A DNA stretch of 64,000 bases, taken from assembly GCA_028274465.1 (NCBI GenBank), contig CM051456.1, positions 105,313,348 to 105,377,347 of the forward strand. Reading direction: 5' to 3'. This document shows positions 40,427-51,056 of the stretch, piece by piece. Source of the DNA: Plantago ovata (lineage: Eukaryota > Streptophyta > Magnoliopsida > Lamiales > Plantaginaceae). The notes under the pieces were generated by a model. That model worked only from the letters and a program-made list of their open reading frames with translations, ran no database searches and was not told the origin of the DNA. Every line of letters begins with the position of its first letter. The first letter of the stretch is position 1. Both the position numbers and the translations under genes were made by a program.

Positions 40427-41875
40427 ACAAAACAAAAGCAGTGAGCGGGGCTTGTAATTGAGTGTGAATTGACGAGAGATTATTGCTTCTGAGTTTGATT
40501 AGATTGAAGGAGTGAGACTCGCTCTGAGAGAAAAACAGTGAGGTGGGGTGGGTGGGTGAGGGAAGTTGGGGCCAAGTTATGAATGAGGAGTAATAGAGGT
40601 GGCTGACTGTTACTCATGCAGGGGCCCCAACGGTAGTAATCAATCACAACATGACATCCATTCTCAACAATATACCGAAATAAATACTCATCCGATTGAT
40701 TTTCTATATCGTTTACATTTAATTTTTAAATGGGTGTTGATATTGAAAATATGTCCAATTCGTGCACTACGCTCCTATCCGAATCAAGAACCGTTCGGAC
40801 TATAATTTCGAACTATCTTCTACTAAGATACCTTAAAACTACGGGGACATATGTTGACATTGAGAATATGTCTAGTTCGTATACCACGCTCTTGCACGAA
40901 CCAGTGAACGTGAAGCATCGGTCGAGGTGGTCTAAGCACGTTGAAATGTACGAATCAGCGTTTCTCCTTCAACTACGTGTCTTCCGCGTCATAAGGTAGT
41001 CCGCATCATGTGACTCTCAGAAGATGGTCGGTTGCGAAGATCATACGGAAGATTGTGTGGTACGGAATAAGTATGAGTGAGAACAGAATCGCATAATGTG
41101 AGATTAATCAGGTTAGATTGTCCTTATATTGTAATGTTCCGTATCACTGTTATTGCTTTACTTGTCTACTGGAAGTTGTGGCAGGGAACACGACCAAGGA
41201 AACAGAAGGAGGAGCAAGGACCAGAACGATAGCTGAAACTAACGAAAGACCAGGTGCGTTATTACAGCTTTATAACTATTTGACAAATTGTAGTTACCCT
41301 TTTGATGATAGGGTTTTACGAGGAAGGTTGAGAACAAGTCGAGCTGCGGAACATTCGTGGTACGCACAGCAAGAGGATGAACTAGAAGATTCAAGAATGT
41401 ACACTTAAGTGGACTTGGGCCAAGCCCATGAAAATCACTGATTGGGCCAACCCTACTCACGTGTGTAAAGGAGAAGACGACAAATGGCAACAGGGGATAA
41501 GATCGACTTAGGAATGGCCAATACCTATAAAAGGGCACCAATCTCAAGGTCTACAGTGAGCAATCTCATTTATTTACATTAATTACATTCTGACAAGGAA
41601 AGTCTTCAGCTTCCTTCAAGTAAAGTCTCATTCCGGTTTGACCTAAGGCAAACCGGCATAACAACACTTCCACACGTGCTTTTGTCAATCCCAGGTACGA
41701 AAGGATTACGTTTTGTGCTGCAGAGGATTCAAAAGTGAACCTGAAGAAGATTAGACTTATTGTTGTTTTGGGACTATGACGTAAGATTACTTTGTGCTTG
41801 AGTGTATTGTAACGAATTCAGAGTTTGTTTAGTGCTTCGTACGATTTACTGTAAAATACCTCTACAATGGGTTTA
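40427..41875. other. Spacer upstream of the CLE gene, with LTR-like remains
   Basis: 40729-40905 contains a diverged direct duplication of about 65 bp (TTGATATTGAAAATATGTCC and TTGACATTGAGAATATGTCT). From about 41400, a TATA-like CCTATAAAAGGGC at 41525 followed by a T/C-rich leader and GGTTTGACC...CAAACCGG looks like part of a retrotransposon LTR. No gene recognised. Confidence 0.4.
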
Positions 41876-42245
41876 TGTCGAATTATGAGCAAGAATAAAG
41901 TCCAGGTTGTTACAAAGCCAAAGGAAGAAGACGCGCTAGGCATGACGAATTGGGCGAATTATGAAGATAATACTTTGGTGTTCCAAGAAGACTTGAAGCG
42001 ACGAACTATAACAGACAAGCTTTGTGCTGAAGTCGTGTTTGAAGAAACACACTTCTTCGGTTTATTGTATAGAAAGACTTCGTAGGGTGGAATAGTAATT
42101 TAACTCTTTCTTTTCTCTTTGGTATAAATTGAAGTTTCTTTCCTCTTTTCATTTCGTAACAATTCTCAGATATTTTCACAGTAAATACAAGCACATTTTA
42201 TTTAGCTCTGTGTTGGTAAACTGAAATCTCATCTCACAAGTACGA
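41876..42245 (+). repeat. 5' LTR of the copia element, first part
   Basis: Matches 50645-51014 of the 3' LTR. Interrupted at TACGA by a solo LTR. The last 41 bp of the LTR are at 44350-44390. Confidence 0.92.
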
Positions 42246-44344
42246 TGTAAGAAAATATGGTCAGAGTTACCCCTAGGGTACACAACGAAATTTCAAAATT
42301 TTCTTAACATGCAGGTTAATTGATCATGCATATAGCGTATATATATATCAAACACATTAATCAGAAGACTTACAATACTCCAAAGCAAGAACAGGTATCA
42401 AGTCTTCGTAATAGTCCGGTGAATATTCTCCTTCGTCGAAGTCGAAGATATCTGCAATACTTTGATTATCTGCAAGACAATAAAAGTTAGTTTTCAGCTC
42501 CTTGAACCTCAACCTTAGTATCCACGGATGAACAGCTTATCGGAAAGAATGCTAGGATATTCTTTGTGTGGCCAAGAAGATGGGGCGGCGTTTCCCTCCG
42601 GTAGGAGTGGCGCGCGCGCGGCTTATAAGAGGCAGGAGAGACCTTTTTATTTTCACTAAGAAAACTGGTAGAAAGAATAATCTTGAATCAACTGTGTTTA
42701 ACCATCGATAATAAAAGCTCTCTAATAGTCTACTATATATAGTAGTCAATTGAAGCCTAAAGAATAATCAATTAGACTTCATAAAGGAATAAAAATCTAA
42801 TTCTTATCGCACTAGAAAACCAATTCAAGTCTAGATTCATTCCCAATCAAATTAAAACTCAATCAGGAAAATCTAACTTATCCCTTGACTTCTAATAGAG
42901 GAAGGAGTCGAACTCCTTCCTCTACTGCTGCTGCGCGCGCGCGCGTCCAAGAGGTGTTAGGTGGGTCCCGATTTTGAGACCCACTTATACTTCTAAGGCA
43001 ATTCAAACTCCAAGTAGATTTTGCCCATGTGCATATATTAATTCTAAATTAACATATCATTTCAAATCAAACCTCTATTATATTTCTAAAATATAATCTT
43101 TAATTGTATTTACATAAAATACAATTAATTAGCCAATTCAATTAATAATTCCAAATCATTGAGCCACAAATTATTATAATTAATTCCAAATCAATTATAA
43201 TCCATCAATCACAATTAATTCTAAATTAATTGCGATTCCATCTTCAAGGATATTCGGATAAGCTGAATCACCACATAGTGTGACCCATAGGGCCTCATTG
43301 TATTAAGCAAGTCCTAGACTAGGCAAAATGGAATTCCTAGACGGTTCCATTTGCAATATTAATACATGAGGACGTTTGAGAGGTTTCTCAAAGCAAACCC
43401 TTTCGTTGTGAAGTCTGTTGCGCTCAACGCGGCGATGGTAACGTCCCTTCATCTGACTGACTCGAATGCATCTAGGATCGATGAAGTGTCTATCCCAATA
43501 ATACATCCACAGGCGTCTTCAGTGAGTTGCTTGGTGAATCCAATATCTATTATGACTATCATAATAATATTGATACGCTGGTCAGCGGTTTTACCAATCA
43601 CAACTATGAACGACTATGAGCAGTGCTCTCCTGTGCTACACATGAGAGATGAATCCTTCACAGAATCACTTATCATCCCCATTTGTATGTAGCCATAATC
43701 CTGGATCGTGTCTTGGGTCAACTTCTTATTTAGAGCTGACATCGACGGGTCCACCAAGGATATGGGGCAACAAATGTGATGATAAAGTCCTGTAAGTCCA
43801 GAGGACGACTGGCATCACTTCAACAACTTTCCGGTTCCCATAGACACTTCGGTGTAGAGTATACATCGATGGGAGTTTCCGGTGGGTACTTCCATTGTTC
43901 GGTAATCACCCTTCGAATAACTATGCGGAGTTATGGGAACGTTTCTTGATTGTCCAACAATCCGTTCCGTGGCCGTGGGATCGGCTCACACTTGCTCTAA
44001 CAAGTATAACCTCCACGCATACTAGTCTCAGTTGGTTCATTCAGACCCCTACATCCGAGATGAACCTCGACTAGGGAGAGTTTGGGATAGATGATAACTC
44101 ACATAGCTCCCACTATCTGTGTGATCGGTCATCTATCCGAGGGGACATGTTTAATATCAATACAGACAGGAATAGAGATATGACATGTTGTATGCCTGGT
44201 GTAATATAAATATTAAAGTGATACTCAATAGTCAAACAACAAACATATATTATATTACGTTGACCTGTGTAATAGTACATATATGCTCTTAATAAGGGCT
44301 GCATGCCCTTAATAAAGACTGTCTTTAGGACATATACACTGTCA
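42246..44344. mobile_element. Solo LTR (about 2.1 kb) inside the copia 5' LTR
   Basis: TGTAAGAAAA...ACACTGTCA bounded by TACGA on both sides (42241-42245 and 44345-44349). No gag or pol frame and no internal PBS or PPT are seen, so it is best explained as a solo LTR left by recombination between the two LTRs of a longer element. It contains two alternating GC tracts (42610-42621 and 42933-42946). Family and orientation unassigned. Confidence 0.78.
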
Positions 44345-44390
44345 TACGATTCGATTCTTCATCTTATCATATTCATCATCACTTTTGACA

Positions 44391-44405
44391 TGGTATCAGA
44401 GCTTG
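44391..44405 (+). other. Primer-binding site of the copia element (initiator Met tRNA)
   Basis: TGGTATCAGAGCTTG starts immediately after the LTR end, TTGACA. Confidence 0.93.
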
Positions 44406-44759
44406 GCTGATCTAGTCGGTGCTTCTGATAGTTTTGTTCATTTTTTTGCTTAATTCTTGGTTCATTTTTGCTCGATTTCTGCATTTTGGCTTGATTTGCT
44501 CAGTGTTTGGGTTTTTCATTGAATCGATCTGTGTTTAGGTATCTCGATTCATCATTCTAGAGCATTTTTCAGCTGTGTTTTGAATATACTGTTGATTAAG
44601 TTCATTTCATCTGAGTTTTATCATTCGCAGTGAAGTTATTCAACTGCTCATCATTCGAATCGATTTGAAATCAATTTTCTCACTGTTATCTGGAAATTTG
44701 ATTGTTTCTAGTTATTATAGCTCAATTTTTGTGGTTGTATTGCACATTTTTGTAGGAAA

Positions 44760-45599
44760 ATGGCGAACTCAACTGCTGATGGTGACGAAACTACTCGTCT
44801 AGAAAAGGAGCTGGCAACCAAGGAACAGGTGGCCAAGGATGCTGAAAAATTGGAGGATCATGCTGATCCTAACAACATTTACTATCTGGCGCCTACTGAT
44901 ACGCTTACATCTGGAGCAACTAAGCAGCAATTGAAAGGTTCGAACTACTTGACTTGGACTAAGGAAATCATGCGTACTCTGGTGTTTAAAAACAAGTTAG
45001 GATTTATCGATGGTTCGGTTGAGATGCCTGCTTTAGACTCTAAGCTTTATCTGCCTTGGTTGCGCTGCAATAATATTGTGTTGTCGTGGATTTTACACTC
45101 TCTGTCAGATGATATTAGGGCTACTGTAATGTTTAGTGATATAGCAAAAGATGTGTGGGAGAAAATCAATGTCAGGTACTCTAATCCAGACATTATGAGG
45201 ATTTTTACTTTGCAAATGGATTGTTACACTAAGGCTCAAGGAGATATGTTAGTTCAGGACTACTTTGGTTGTTTGAACGAAATTTGGGAAGAATTGCGAC
45301 TCTATGGGCCACTTCCTGGTTGCATCAGTAAAGGGAGTAGAAACCCAAAGTGTGTTAACTGTAACACTGATACTGATATGGTCTTCTTGTTTCTGTTGGG
45401 TTTAAACCCCGAGTTTCTGGATGTCCGTGGTCATATCATCATGCAATCCCCTATACCTCCTTTAGACAAGGCTTTTAGGATAGTTCTTCAGGAAGAAAGG
45501 CAACAACAGGCTAAGATGAGTGTTGTTCCAACTGAGGCTACTACTTTTGTTGTCAATGCTGATCATCATACTAAAAGGAATGGGAGAGCATTACATTGA
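44760..45599 (+). CDS. Copia gag (Retrotran_gag_3 and UBN2 type)
   Basis: ATG 44760. After a charged N-terminus, NIYYLAPTDTLTSG..QLKGSNYLTWTKEIMRTLVFKNKLGFIDG is the Retrotran_gag_3 opening (cited in parts: NIYYLAPTD, GSNYLTW, KLGFIDG). WILHSLSDDIRATVMF, VWEKINVRYS and FLLGLNPEFLDVRG continue the capsid domain. TGA at 45597-45599 ends it, and the next codons in the same frame read DNCGQDGHGIEKC. The stop thus replaces the first Cys of the CCHC zinc knuckle, cutting gag from its RNA-binding part. Otherwise intact. Confidence 0.9.
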   Translation: MANSTADGDETTRLEKELATKEQVAKDAEKLEDHADPNNIYYLAPTDTLTSGATKQQLKGSNYLTWTKEIMRTLVFKNKLGFIDGSVEMPALDSKLYLPWLRCNNIVLSWILHSLSDDIRATVMFSDIAKDVWEKINVRYSNPDIMRIFTLQMDCYTKAQGDMLVQDYFGCLNEIWEELRLYGPLPGCISKGSRNPKCVNCNTDTDMVFLFLLGLNPEFLDVRGHIIMQSPIPPLDKAFRIVLQEERQQQAKMSVVPTEATTFVVNADHHTKRNGRALH

Positions 45600-46490
45600 G
45601 ATAATTGTGGTCAGGATGGTCATGGTATTGAGAAATGCTTTAGGCTGACTGGTTTTCCACCAAATTTCAAGTTCATAAAGAAGACTGGTTGTAGACCTTC
45701 CTTTGGGAAGTCGGAAATTCTCACTTTCAGCCTCAGCAACCTTCTCATTATGCTCATCATGTCTCTCATGATATGGTCTAGCCCTAGTCATCCAGTTCCT
45801 TACAATCAAATGAAGAAACAAATGCAGAACTTAATGATGATGATGGAACAGAATGCTCCAAAACCTGAGTTTACAAGGCCTAATCATCATGGTGAGGATA
45901 TTTCTCAAGCTGGCACTTCAAGTTCTCATGGTGATCAGGGTTCTCAGGACAGGATGGCATGTATTTTTTACACTTGTTCCATCATTTCACATGCTCAAAG
46001 TATCATTCATAGTCTTCACAATCATTTCATTGTTGACACAGGTGCTACAGATCATGTAATCTGTGATTCTGCACTTTTTACTTCAAATGTTGTTTATTTA
46101 AATGCTAGTGTGCAACTTCCTGATAAAAGAAGAGTGAAAGTTACTCAAGTAGGAGATGTTACACTTTCTAATCAACTTACTCTCACTGATGTCTTGTTTG
46201 TGCCAGATTTCCAAGTTAATCTCTTGTCAGTTAGTAAAGTCACTGACTCTAGAAAATTTGATTTTCTATTTACTACTGATAAGTGTTATTTACAAGACAC
46301 TTCTTCAAGGATCAGGATTGGTCTCGCTAATCAGTTCAAGTCACTTTATGTTCTCAAGATCCCAGATGGTTCTCATACTTTCCAGGTTTCAAATTTTCAT
46401 AATAATCATGTAACAGATTCTGCTACTGTTTGTCATGTTACTAGCCTTTTATGGCATCAAAGATTAGGGCATCCTTCCCTTCAAGGATGA
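45600..46490 (+). CDS. Copia zinc knuckle remnant, protease and pre-integrase region
   Basis: After the gag stop, the rest of the zinc knuckle is followed by a frameshift near 45740. VDTGATDHVICDSALF holds the protease active site (D-T-G). VTLTDVLFVPDFQVNLLSVSKV-type sequence (read here as TLTDVLFVPDFQVNLLSV) leads to LLWHQRLGHPSL, the start of the GAG-pre-integrase domain. The frame then breaks at about 46487 and continues in another frame. Confidence 0.85.
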   Translation, partial: DNCGQDGHGIEKCFRLTGFPPNFKFIKKTGCRPSFGKSEILTFSLSNLLIMLIMSLMIWSSPSHPVPYNQMKKQMQNLMMMMEQNAPKPEFTRPNHHGEDISQAGTSSSHGDQGSQDRMACIFYTCSIISHAQSIIHSLHNHFIVDTGATDHVICDSALFTSNVVYLNASVQLPDKRRVKVTQVGDVTLSNQLTLTDVLFVPDFQVNLLSVSKVTDSRKFDFLFTTDKCYLQDTSSRIRIGLANQFKSLYVLKIPDGSHTFQVSNFHNNHVTDSATVCHVTSLLWHQRLGHPSLQG

Positions 46491-48025
46491 AACTTATTCA
46501 ATCTTCTGATATTGTATGTCATGAACACAAAGATTGTGATGTTTGTTTAGAAGCTAAACTCAAGAGAAAGTCTTTCTCTGTCAGCACTACTGTTACTACT
46601 GATATATTTGAATTAGTTCACTTTGATGTTTGGGGCCCATATAAACAAACTACTTTGACTGGTTGTTCTTATTTCCTTACAATAGTGGATGATTTTAGTA
46701 AATATACTTGGGTGCATTTGTTTAAAGCTAAGAGTGAAGTTAAAGATATCATATTGCGGTTTGTTGCTTTGGTTAAAACACAGTATGGTAGAACTATTAA
46801 GATCATCCGTACTGATAATGGTAGTGAGTTTACTTTTGGCAACTCTTTGTCTGTTCTTAGCATTATTAATCAAAGAAGTTGTGTTTACACTCCACAACAA
46901 AATGGAGTTGTGGAGCGCAAACATCAACGTCTTCTTAATGTGGCTAGGTCCTTATTATTTCAATCTGGTGTGCATCTAAAATTTTGGGGTGATGCAGTTC
47001 TTACTGCTACCTTTCTTATCAATAGATTGCCTTCTTTTCATCACAAATGTCTCAATCTATATGAGATATTTTATAGAAAAACACCTGATTATAATGTGTT
47101 AAAATCATTTGGTTGTTTATGCTATATTTCTACTATTGCTGCTCATAGAACCAAGTTTGAGGCTAGAAGTGACCCTTGTATTTTTATTGGGTACCCTCCT
47201 CACACTAAAGGGTACAAGGTTTACGGTCTTAAATCTCATAGGGTTATGATTTCCAGAGATGTTCATTTTATTGAACATGTTTTTCCTTGTTTAAAACCTC
47301 AAATCACTTTACCAGTTTCTGATCATCAAGCTCTGGCTTCTTCTGATCATGGTACAGATCTGGTTAATGATTTTATCCATCACATTTCACCTGTTCATAC
47401 TCATCAAACACCAATTCTTCATGGTGATGATAGTGTTCTTGATTCTTTTGTTCATAGTTCACCAAGGAATGTTGTGGAAATTGATAGACAATCCTTTCCT
47501 GATGATGAACTTAATCTTTCACCAGTTGTTTCAAGATCTGCAGTAAGGGATCATTCTACATCTTCACCTCCAGGTACTATTTGTAATGATCCCTCTCCTC
47601 CTGCATCTTTAACTCCTTCTCCTGGTGCTCAATCCTCATCAGTTTCAGATGGTCTATCTTCTCCTTCACCCGCTCTACCTCCTCTTAGAAGATCTACTAG
47701 AGATAGATTACTATATAACCCCAAGTTCAAGGATTTTTATTGCAATCTTCTCTATAATGTTGATATTCCAAAACCTGCCACAAGATATCCTATTCAATCT
47801 TTTGTGAGTTATTCCCAGTTATCTCCTTCTGATAGGGATTTTTTATTATTGCTTATGGTTCATCAAGATCCAAAGCTTTATCATGAAGCAGTGGCTCATC
47901 AACATTGGAGAGATGCAATGGATCAAGAACTCACTGCTTTGCAGAATAATAATACCTGGACAGAGGCTCTTTTACCTCCTGGTCATCATCCAATTGGATG
48001 CAAGTATGTCTATAAGACAAAGTGA
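46451..48025 (+). CDS. Copia integrase and start of reverse transcriptase
   Basis: CDVCLEAKLKR completes the zinc-binding HHCC. The triad is D in LVHFDVWGP, D in IIRTDNGSEF and E in QNGVVERKHQRL. SFGCLCYIS and FIGYPPHTKGYKV are the C-terminal integrase blocks. A Ser/Pro-rich linker is followed by LRRSTRDR and RT (WRDAMDQELTAL, NNTWTE, GCKYVYKTK). TGA at 48023 stands inside the RT start. The same frame goes on to DKFKARLVAKG until the CACTA insertion at 48078. Confidence 0.92.
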   Translation: MASKIRASFPSRMKLIQSSDIVCHEHKDCDVCLEAKLKRKSFSVSTTVTTDIFELVHFDVWGPYKQTTLTGCSYFLTIVDDFSKYTWVHLFKAKSEVKDIILRFVALVKTQYGRTIKIIRTDNGSEFTFGNSLSVLSIINQRSCVYTPQQNGVVERKHQRLLNVARSLLFQSGVHLKFWGDAVLTATFLINRLPSFHHKCLNLYEIFYRKTPDYNVLKSFGCLCYISTIAAHRTKFEARSDPCIFIGYPPHTKGYKVYGLKSHRVMISRDVHFIEHVFPCLKPQITLPVSDHQALASSDHGTDLVNDFIHHISPVHTHQTPILHGDDSVLDSFVHSSPRNVVEIDRQSFPDDELNLSPVVSRSAVRDHSTSSPPGTICNDPSPPASLTPSPGAQSSSVSDGLSSPSPALPPLRRSTRDRLLYNPKFKDFYCNLLYNVDIPKPATRYPIQSFVSYSQLSPSDRDFLLLLMVHQDPKLYHEAVAHQHWRDAMDQELTALQNNNTWTEALLPPGHHPIGCKYVYKTK

Positions 48026-48077
48026 AAAGATGATGGGTCTGTAGATAAGTTCAAGGCTAGGTTAGTGGCCAAAGGAT

Positions 48078-49285
48078 CACTACTAGAAAAACTGAGATTA
48101 GTGACGCAAATTAGCGACGCATAACCATGCGTCGCTAATTTAGCGACCAAAGCTCAAGGGTTGCTAATTAGCGACGCATGGGCTATGGGTCGCTAAAATT
48201 AGCGAGGCATGGACTATGGGTCGCAAAAACTGCATAATTTTCAGGTGGGTCTCCTCACATTCAACTGGAGCTATAGGGCTCATATGTTATCAGATTGGTG
48301 CGCATAACCTACCGTTGGATACCTCGTTGAGTTATCTACGCGTGGACGTTGATTTGAGGTTGATTCAATATCGTATGAAGGAGTTATGGATGAAATGGCT
48401 AGACTGCACTAATCTTGCACACTTGAACGACTCCAAAACCTTTATCCGAACTTCTGAATATGTGCTTCTAAGGTAAGTCTAAGTTTTTCCCAAATGAAAT
48501 TCTTGGCTTAAATCGAACTACGGTCACTCACGAACATATGCATGGAGATCGAGAAACTTCAACAAGATCACTTTGCAGCGTTTTAAGCTCAAAATCGCAG
48601 TTTCGTACCTAAGTGCTTGAAACATGAAAAACATCAAAACGTGACACTATTCTACAAAACTAAAAGAAAAAACACGTAAGAAATAAGGAGTGCACAAAGA
48701 ATATAAAATAACACCAAAACTGAAGTCCGTAACTAAGTAACCCCAACCGTTCAAAAATAAACTATTAGTGTCTAAGTAACTCAACCGTTAAGAAATAAAT
48801 AAATAAAATTAAAATTTAGTGACCTATTCCTTAGATAGTCCACTTAGTAATTGAGATATCTCAAACCGTATGAAGATATAAACGGTTTATAAATATAAAC
48901 ATATGGAAGTGACTATGAAGAGCAATAACTATATATTATCTAGAACTTATACAAGATTTATCACAAGTATTGGTAGCCGAGTGGTAAGGGTGTTGGGTTA
49001 GTAAGGTGTTGGGTAAGGATGTTCTAGGTTCGAAACATAGGAAACACAAGGTGGAGTAGAGAGGAGAATTCATTTTTAATAAAAAATTTCAGAAATTAGC
49101 GACGCATAGAATGGGTCGCTAATTTAGCGACACATGGCCCATGCGTCGCCTCGCCATTTAGCGACCATCCATTTAGCGACGCAATTTCTATGCGTCGCTA
49201 ATGGGTCGCAAATGGGTTTAGCGACGCATGGGGAGCTGTTTAGCGACGCATGGGAGCGTCACTAAACCCAGTTTTTCTTGTAGTG
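48078..49285. mobile_element. Non-autonomous CACTA element inserted in copia RT (element 3)
   Basis: CACTACTAGAAAAACTG...CAGTTTTTCTTGTAGTG with 3-bp duplication GAT (48075-48077 and 49286-49288). Subterminal units TTAGCGACGCAT occur in both ends and orientations. There is no transposase gene; the interior is unrelated to elements 1 and 2. Removing it and one GAT restores the RT motif RLVAKG-YSQ. Confidence 0.92.
48970..49085 (+). repeat. tRNA-like (SINE-type) segment within CACTA element 3
   Basis: TAGCCGAGTGG (48974-48984) fits a pol III A box of Ser/Leu tRNA type. GGTTCGAAAC (about 49029-49038) fits a B box. About 50 bp later comes an A-rich end (TTTTTAATAAAAAA). The arms do not fold into a normal tRNA, so it is at best a SINE head or tRNA relic. 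Confidence 0.4.
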
Positions 49286-50633
49286 GATATTCTCAGCAAT
49301 ATGACCTAGATTACCTTGAAACCTTCATCGCCGTAGCAAAGCTCACCACTGTTAGGAGCTTCCTTGCTATAGTAGCTCATAATAATTGGCCATGTCTCCA
49401 AATGGATGTTGCAAATGCCTTTATTAATGGAGATTTAGATGAAGAGTCCAGCTCCTGGCTACCTATTTCAGGGGGGTATCACACATCAAGCTTCAGTCAC
49501 AAAGCAAAGACCTGTTCTCAAACTTAACAAGTCATTGTATGGTTTGAAACATGCATCTTGTCAGTGGAATCATAAACTCACTGAAGTTTTACTTGCTCTT
49601 GGTTTCCATCAATCTATGTCAGATTACTATCTTTTCACTAAAGAGCAAGATTCTCATTTTATAGCTTTACTGGTTTATGTAGATGATATTATCATCACAG
49701 GTTCGAGTATTAAAGAGATTAACATTGTTCATAACCTGTTACATAAGCAGTTTAAGATAAGAGATCTTGGTGAGATCAAGTATTTCCTTGGTCTGAAAAT
49801 CACTAGAAATCAACAGGGAATGCATATCTTTCAAATGAAGTATGTCCTTGAGTTATTAGCTAACATTGGTTTAACTGATTGTAAAGCAGTTGTCACTCCT
49901 ATGGAGGTCAATATCAAACTCACCATAGCTGAAGATGCACTGGTGTATCATCTGAGTTACATGATCCCATAGAGTATAGAAAATTGGTAGGCAAGTTAAT
50001 TTACCTGAATATAACTAGGCCGGATATTTCATTCTCTGTAGGGATTCTCAGTCAGTTTATGAAAAACCCACCAAGGTCCATATGAATGCAGCATTAAGAG
50101 TAGTAAAGTACTTAAAGAATGCACCTGGGCAAGTTTGGTTTATCAAAATGGAGGAAATTCTGAGTTGCTTTCTTATTGTGATTTAGACTGGGCTTCTTGC
50201 CCTTCACCAGACGTTCGACTACTGGTTATTGTGTTTTTCTGGGTTCTTCTCTTGTTAGTTGGAAAAGAAAGAAACAAACTACAGTTAGTCGATCATCTGC
50301 AGAAGCAGAATATCGTTCTTTGTCTCATACAAGCTGTGAATTAATATGGCTTATCAATTTGTTAAAAGATTTTCATATCAAAATTTCTTCACCCATTACC
50401 TTACTATGTGATAATCAGTCGGCAATTCACTTGACGAAAAATCATGTGTTTCACGAACGAACGAAACATTTGGAAATTGATTGTCATTTTGTAAGGGAAA
50501 AGGTACTTGAAAGAATTATCAAAGTTGTACATATTTCTACGAAGCTTCAACTCGCCGATATTTTCACAAAGGCTTTAACTGCTGATCAGTTGAACTTCTT
50601 GAGAGCATATCAAATCTATACGCACATCTTGCG
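49286..50633 (+). pseudogene. Copia reverse transcriptase and RNase H (frameshifted)
   Basis: LDYLETFIAVAKLTTVRSFLA, MDVANAFINGDLDEE, then a frameshift near 49445; YGLKHASCQWNHKL, the catalytic YVDDIIITG and LGEIKYFLGL follow. A second shift near 49940 and a short gap at 50060-50090 precede RNase H, which itself shifts near 50205 (DLDWASC, then RRSTTGY, SSAEAEYRS, CDNQSA, HLEIDCHFVREK, LADIFTKAL). At least three one-base lesions make this copy unable to encode full pol. The order and motifs leave no doubt about identity. Confidence 0.9.
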
Positions 50634-50644
50634 GGGGGGGGGGG
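50629..50644 (+). other. Polypurine tract of the copia element
   Basis: A run of 12 G (50633-50644) after CTTGC, directly before the 3' LTR. The run is longer than usual, possibly a sequencing or slippage effect. Confidence 0.85.
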
Positions 50645-51056
50645 TGTCGAAGTATGAGCAAGAACAAAGTCCAGTTTGTTACAGAATCAAAGGAAGAAGA
50701 CGCTCTAGGCATGACGAACTGGGCGAATTATGAAGATAATACTTTGGCGTTCTAAGAAGACTTGAAGCGACGAACTATAGAAGACAACTTTGTGCTGAAG
50801 TCGTGTTTGAAGAAACACACTTCTTCTGTTTATTGTGAATAGAAAGACTTCGTAGAGCTAAATAGTAATTTAACTCTTTCTTTTCTCTTTTGTATAAACT
50901 GAAGTTTCTTTCCTCTTTTCATTATGTAACAATTCTCAGATATTTGCACAGTAAATACAAGAACATTTTATTTAGCTCTGTGTTGGTAAACTGAAATCTC
51001 ATCTCACAAGTACGATTCGATTCTTCATCTTATCATATTCATCATCACTTTTGACA
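50645..51056 (+). repeat. 3' LTR of the copia element
   Basis: 412 bp from TGTCGAA to TTTTGACA, uninterrupted, the reference for the split 5' LTR. Confidence 0.95.

Larger units (their letters stand above)
41876..51056 (+). mobile_element. Complete copia retrotransposon carrying two later insertions
   Basis: LTRs begin TGTCGAA and end TTTTGACA. GTTTA flanks both sides (41871-41875 and 51057-51061). PBS, gag, protease, integrase, RT, RNase H and PPT follow in copia order on the plus strand. A 2.1-kb solo LTR lies in the 5' LTR and a 1.2-kb CACTA element in RT, so the ancestral length was about 5.9 kb. LTR copies differ at some 5% of sites, older than the Sirevirus at 940. There is no env-like region. 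Confidence 0.93.

Noticed and set aside
41118..41408. Host protein gene upstream of the copia element
   Set aside because: No ATG start that makes sense, no recognised domain, and the surroundings look like retrotransposon LTR remains.
42246..44344. Short complete retroelement (TRIM) rather than solo LTR
   Set aside because: No internal direct terminal repeats, PBS or PPT were seen within it.
48974..49040. Functional tRNA gene
   Set aside because: A and B boxes are present, but acceptor and anticodon stems do not pair.
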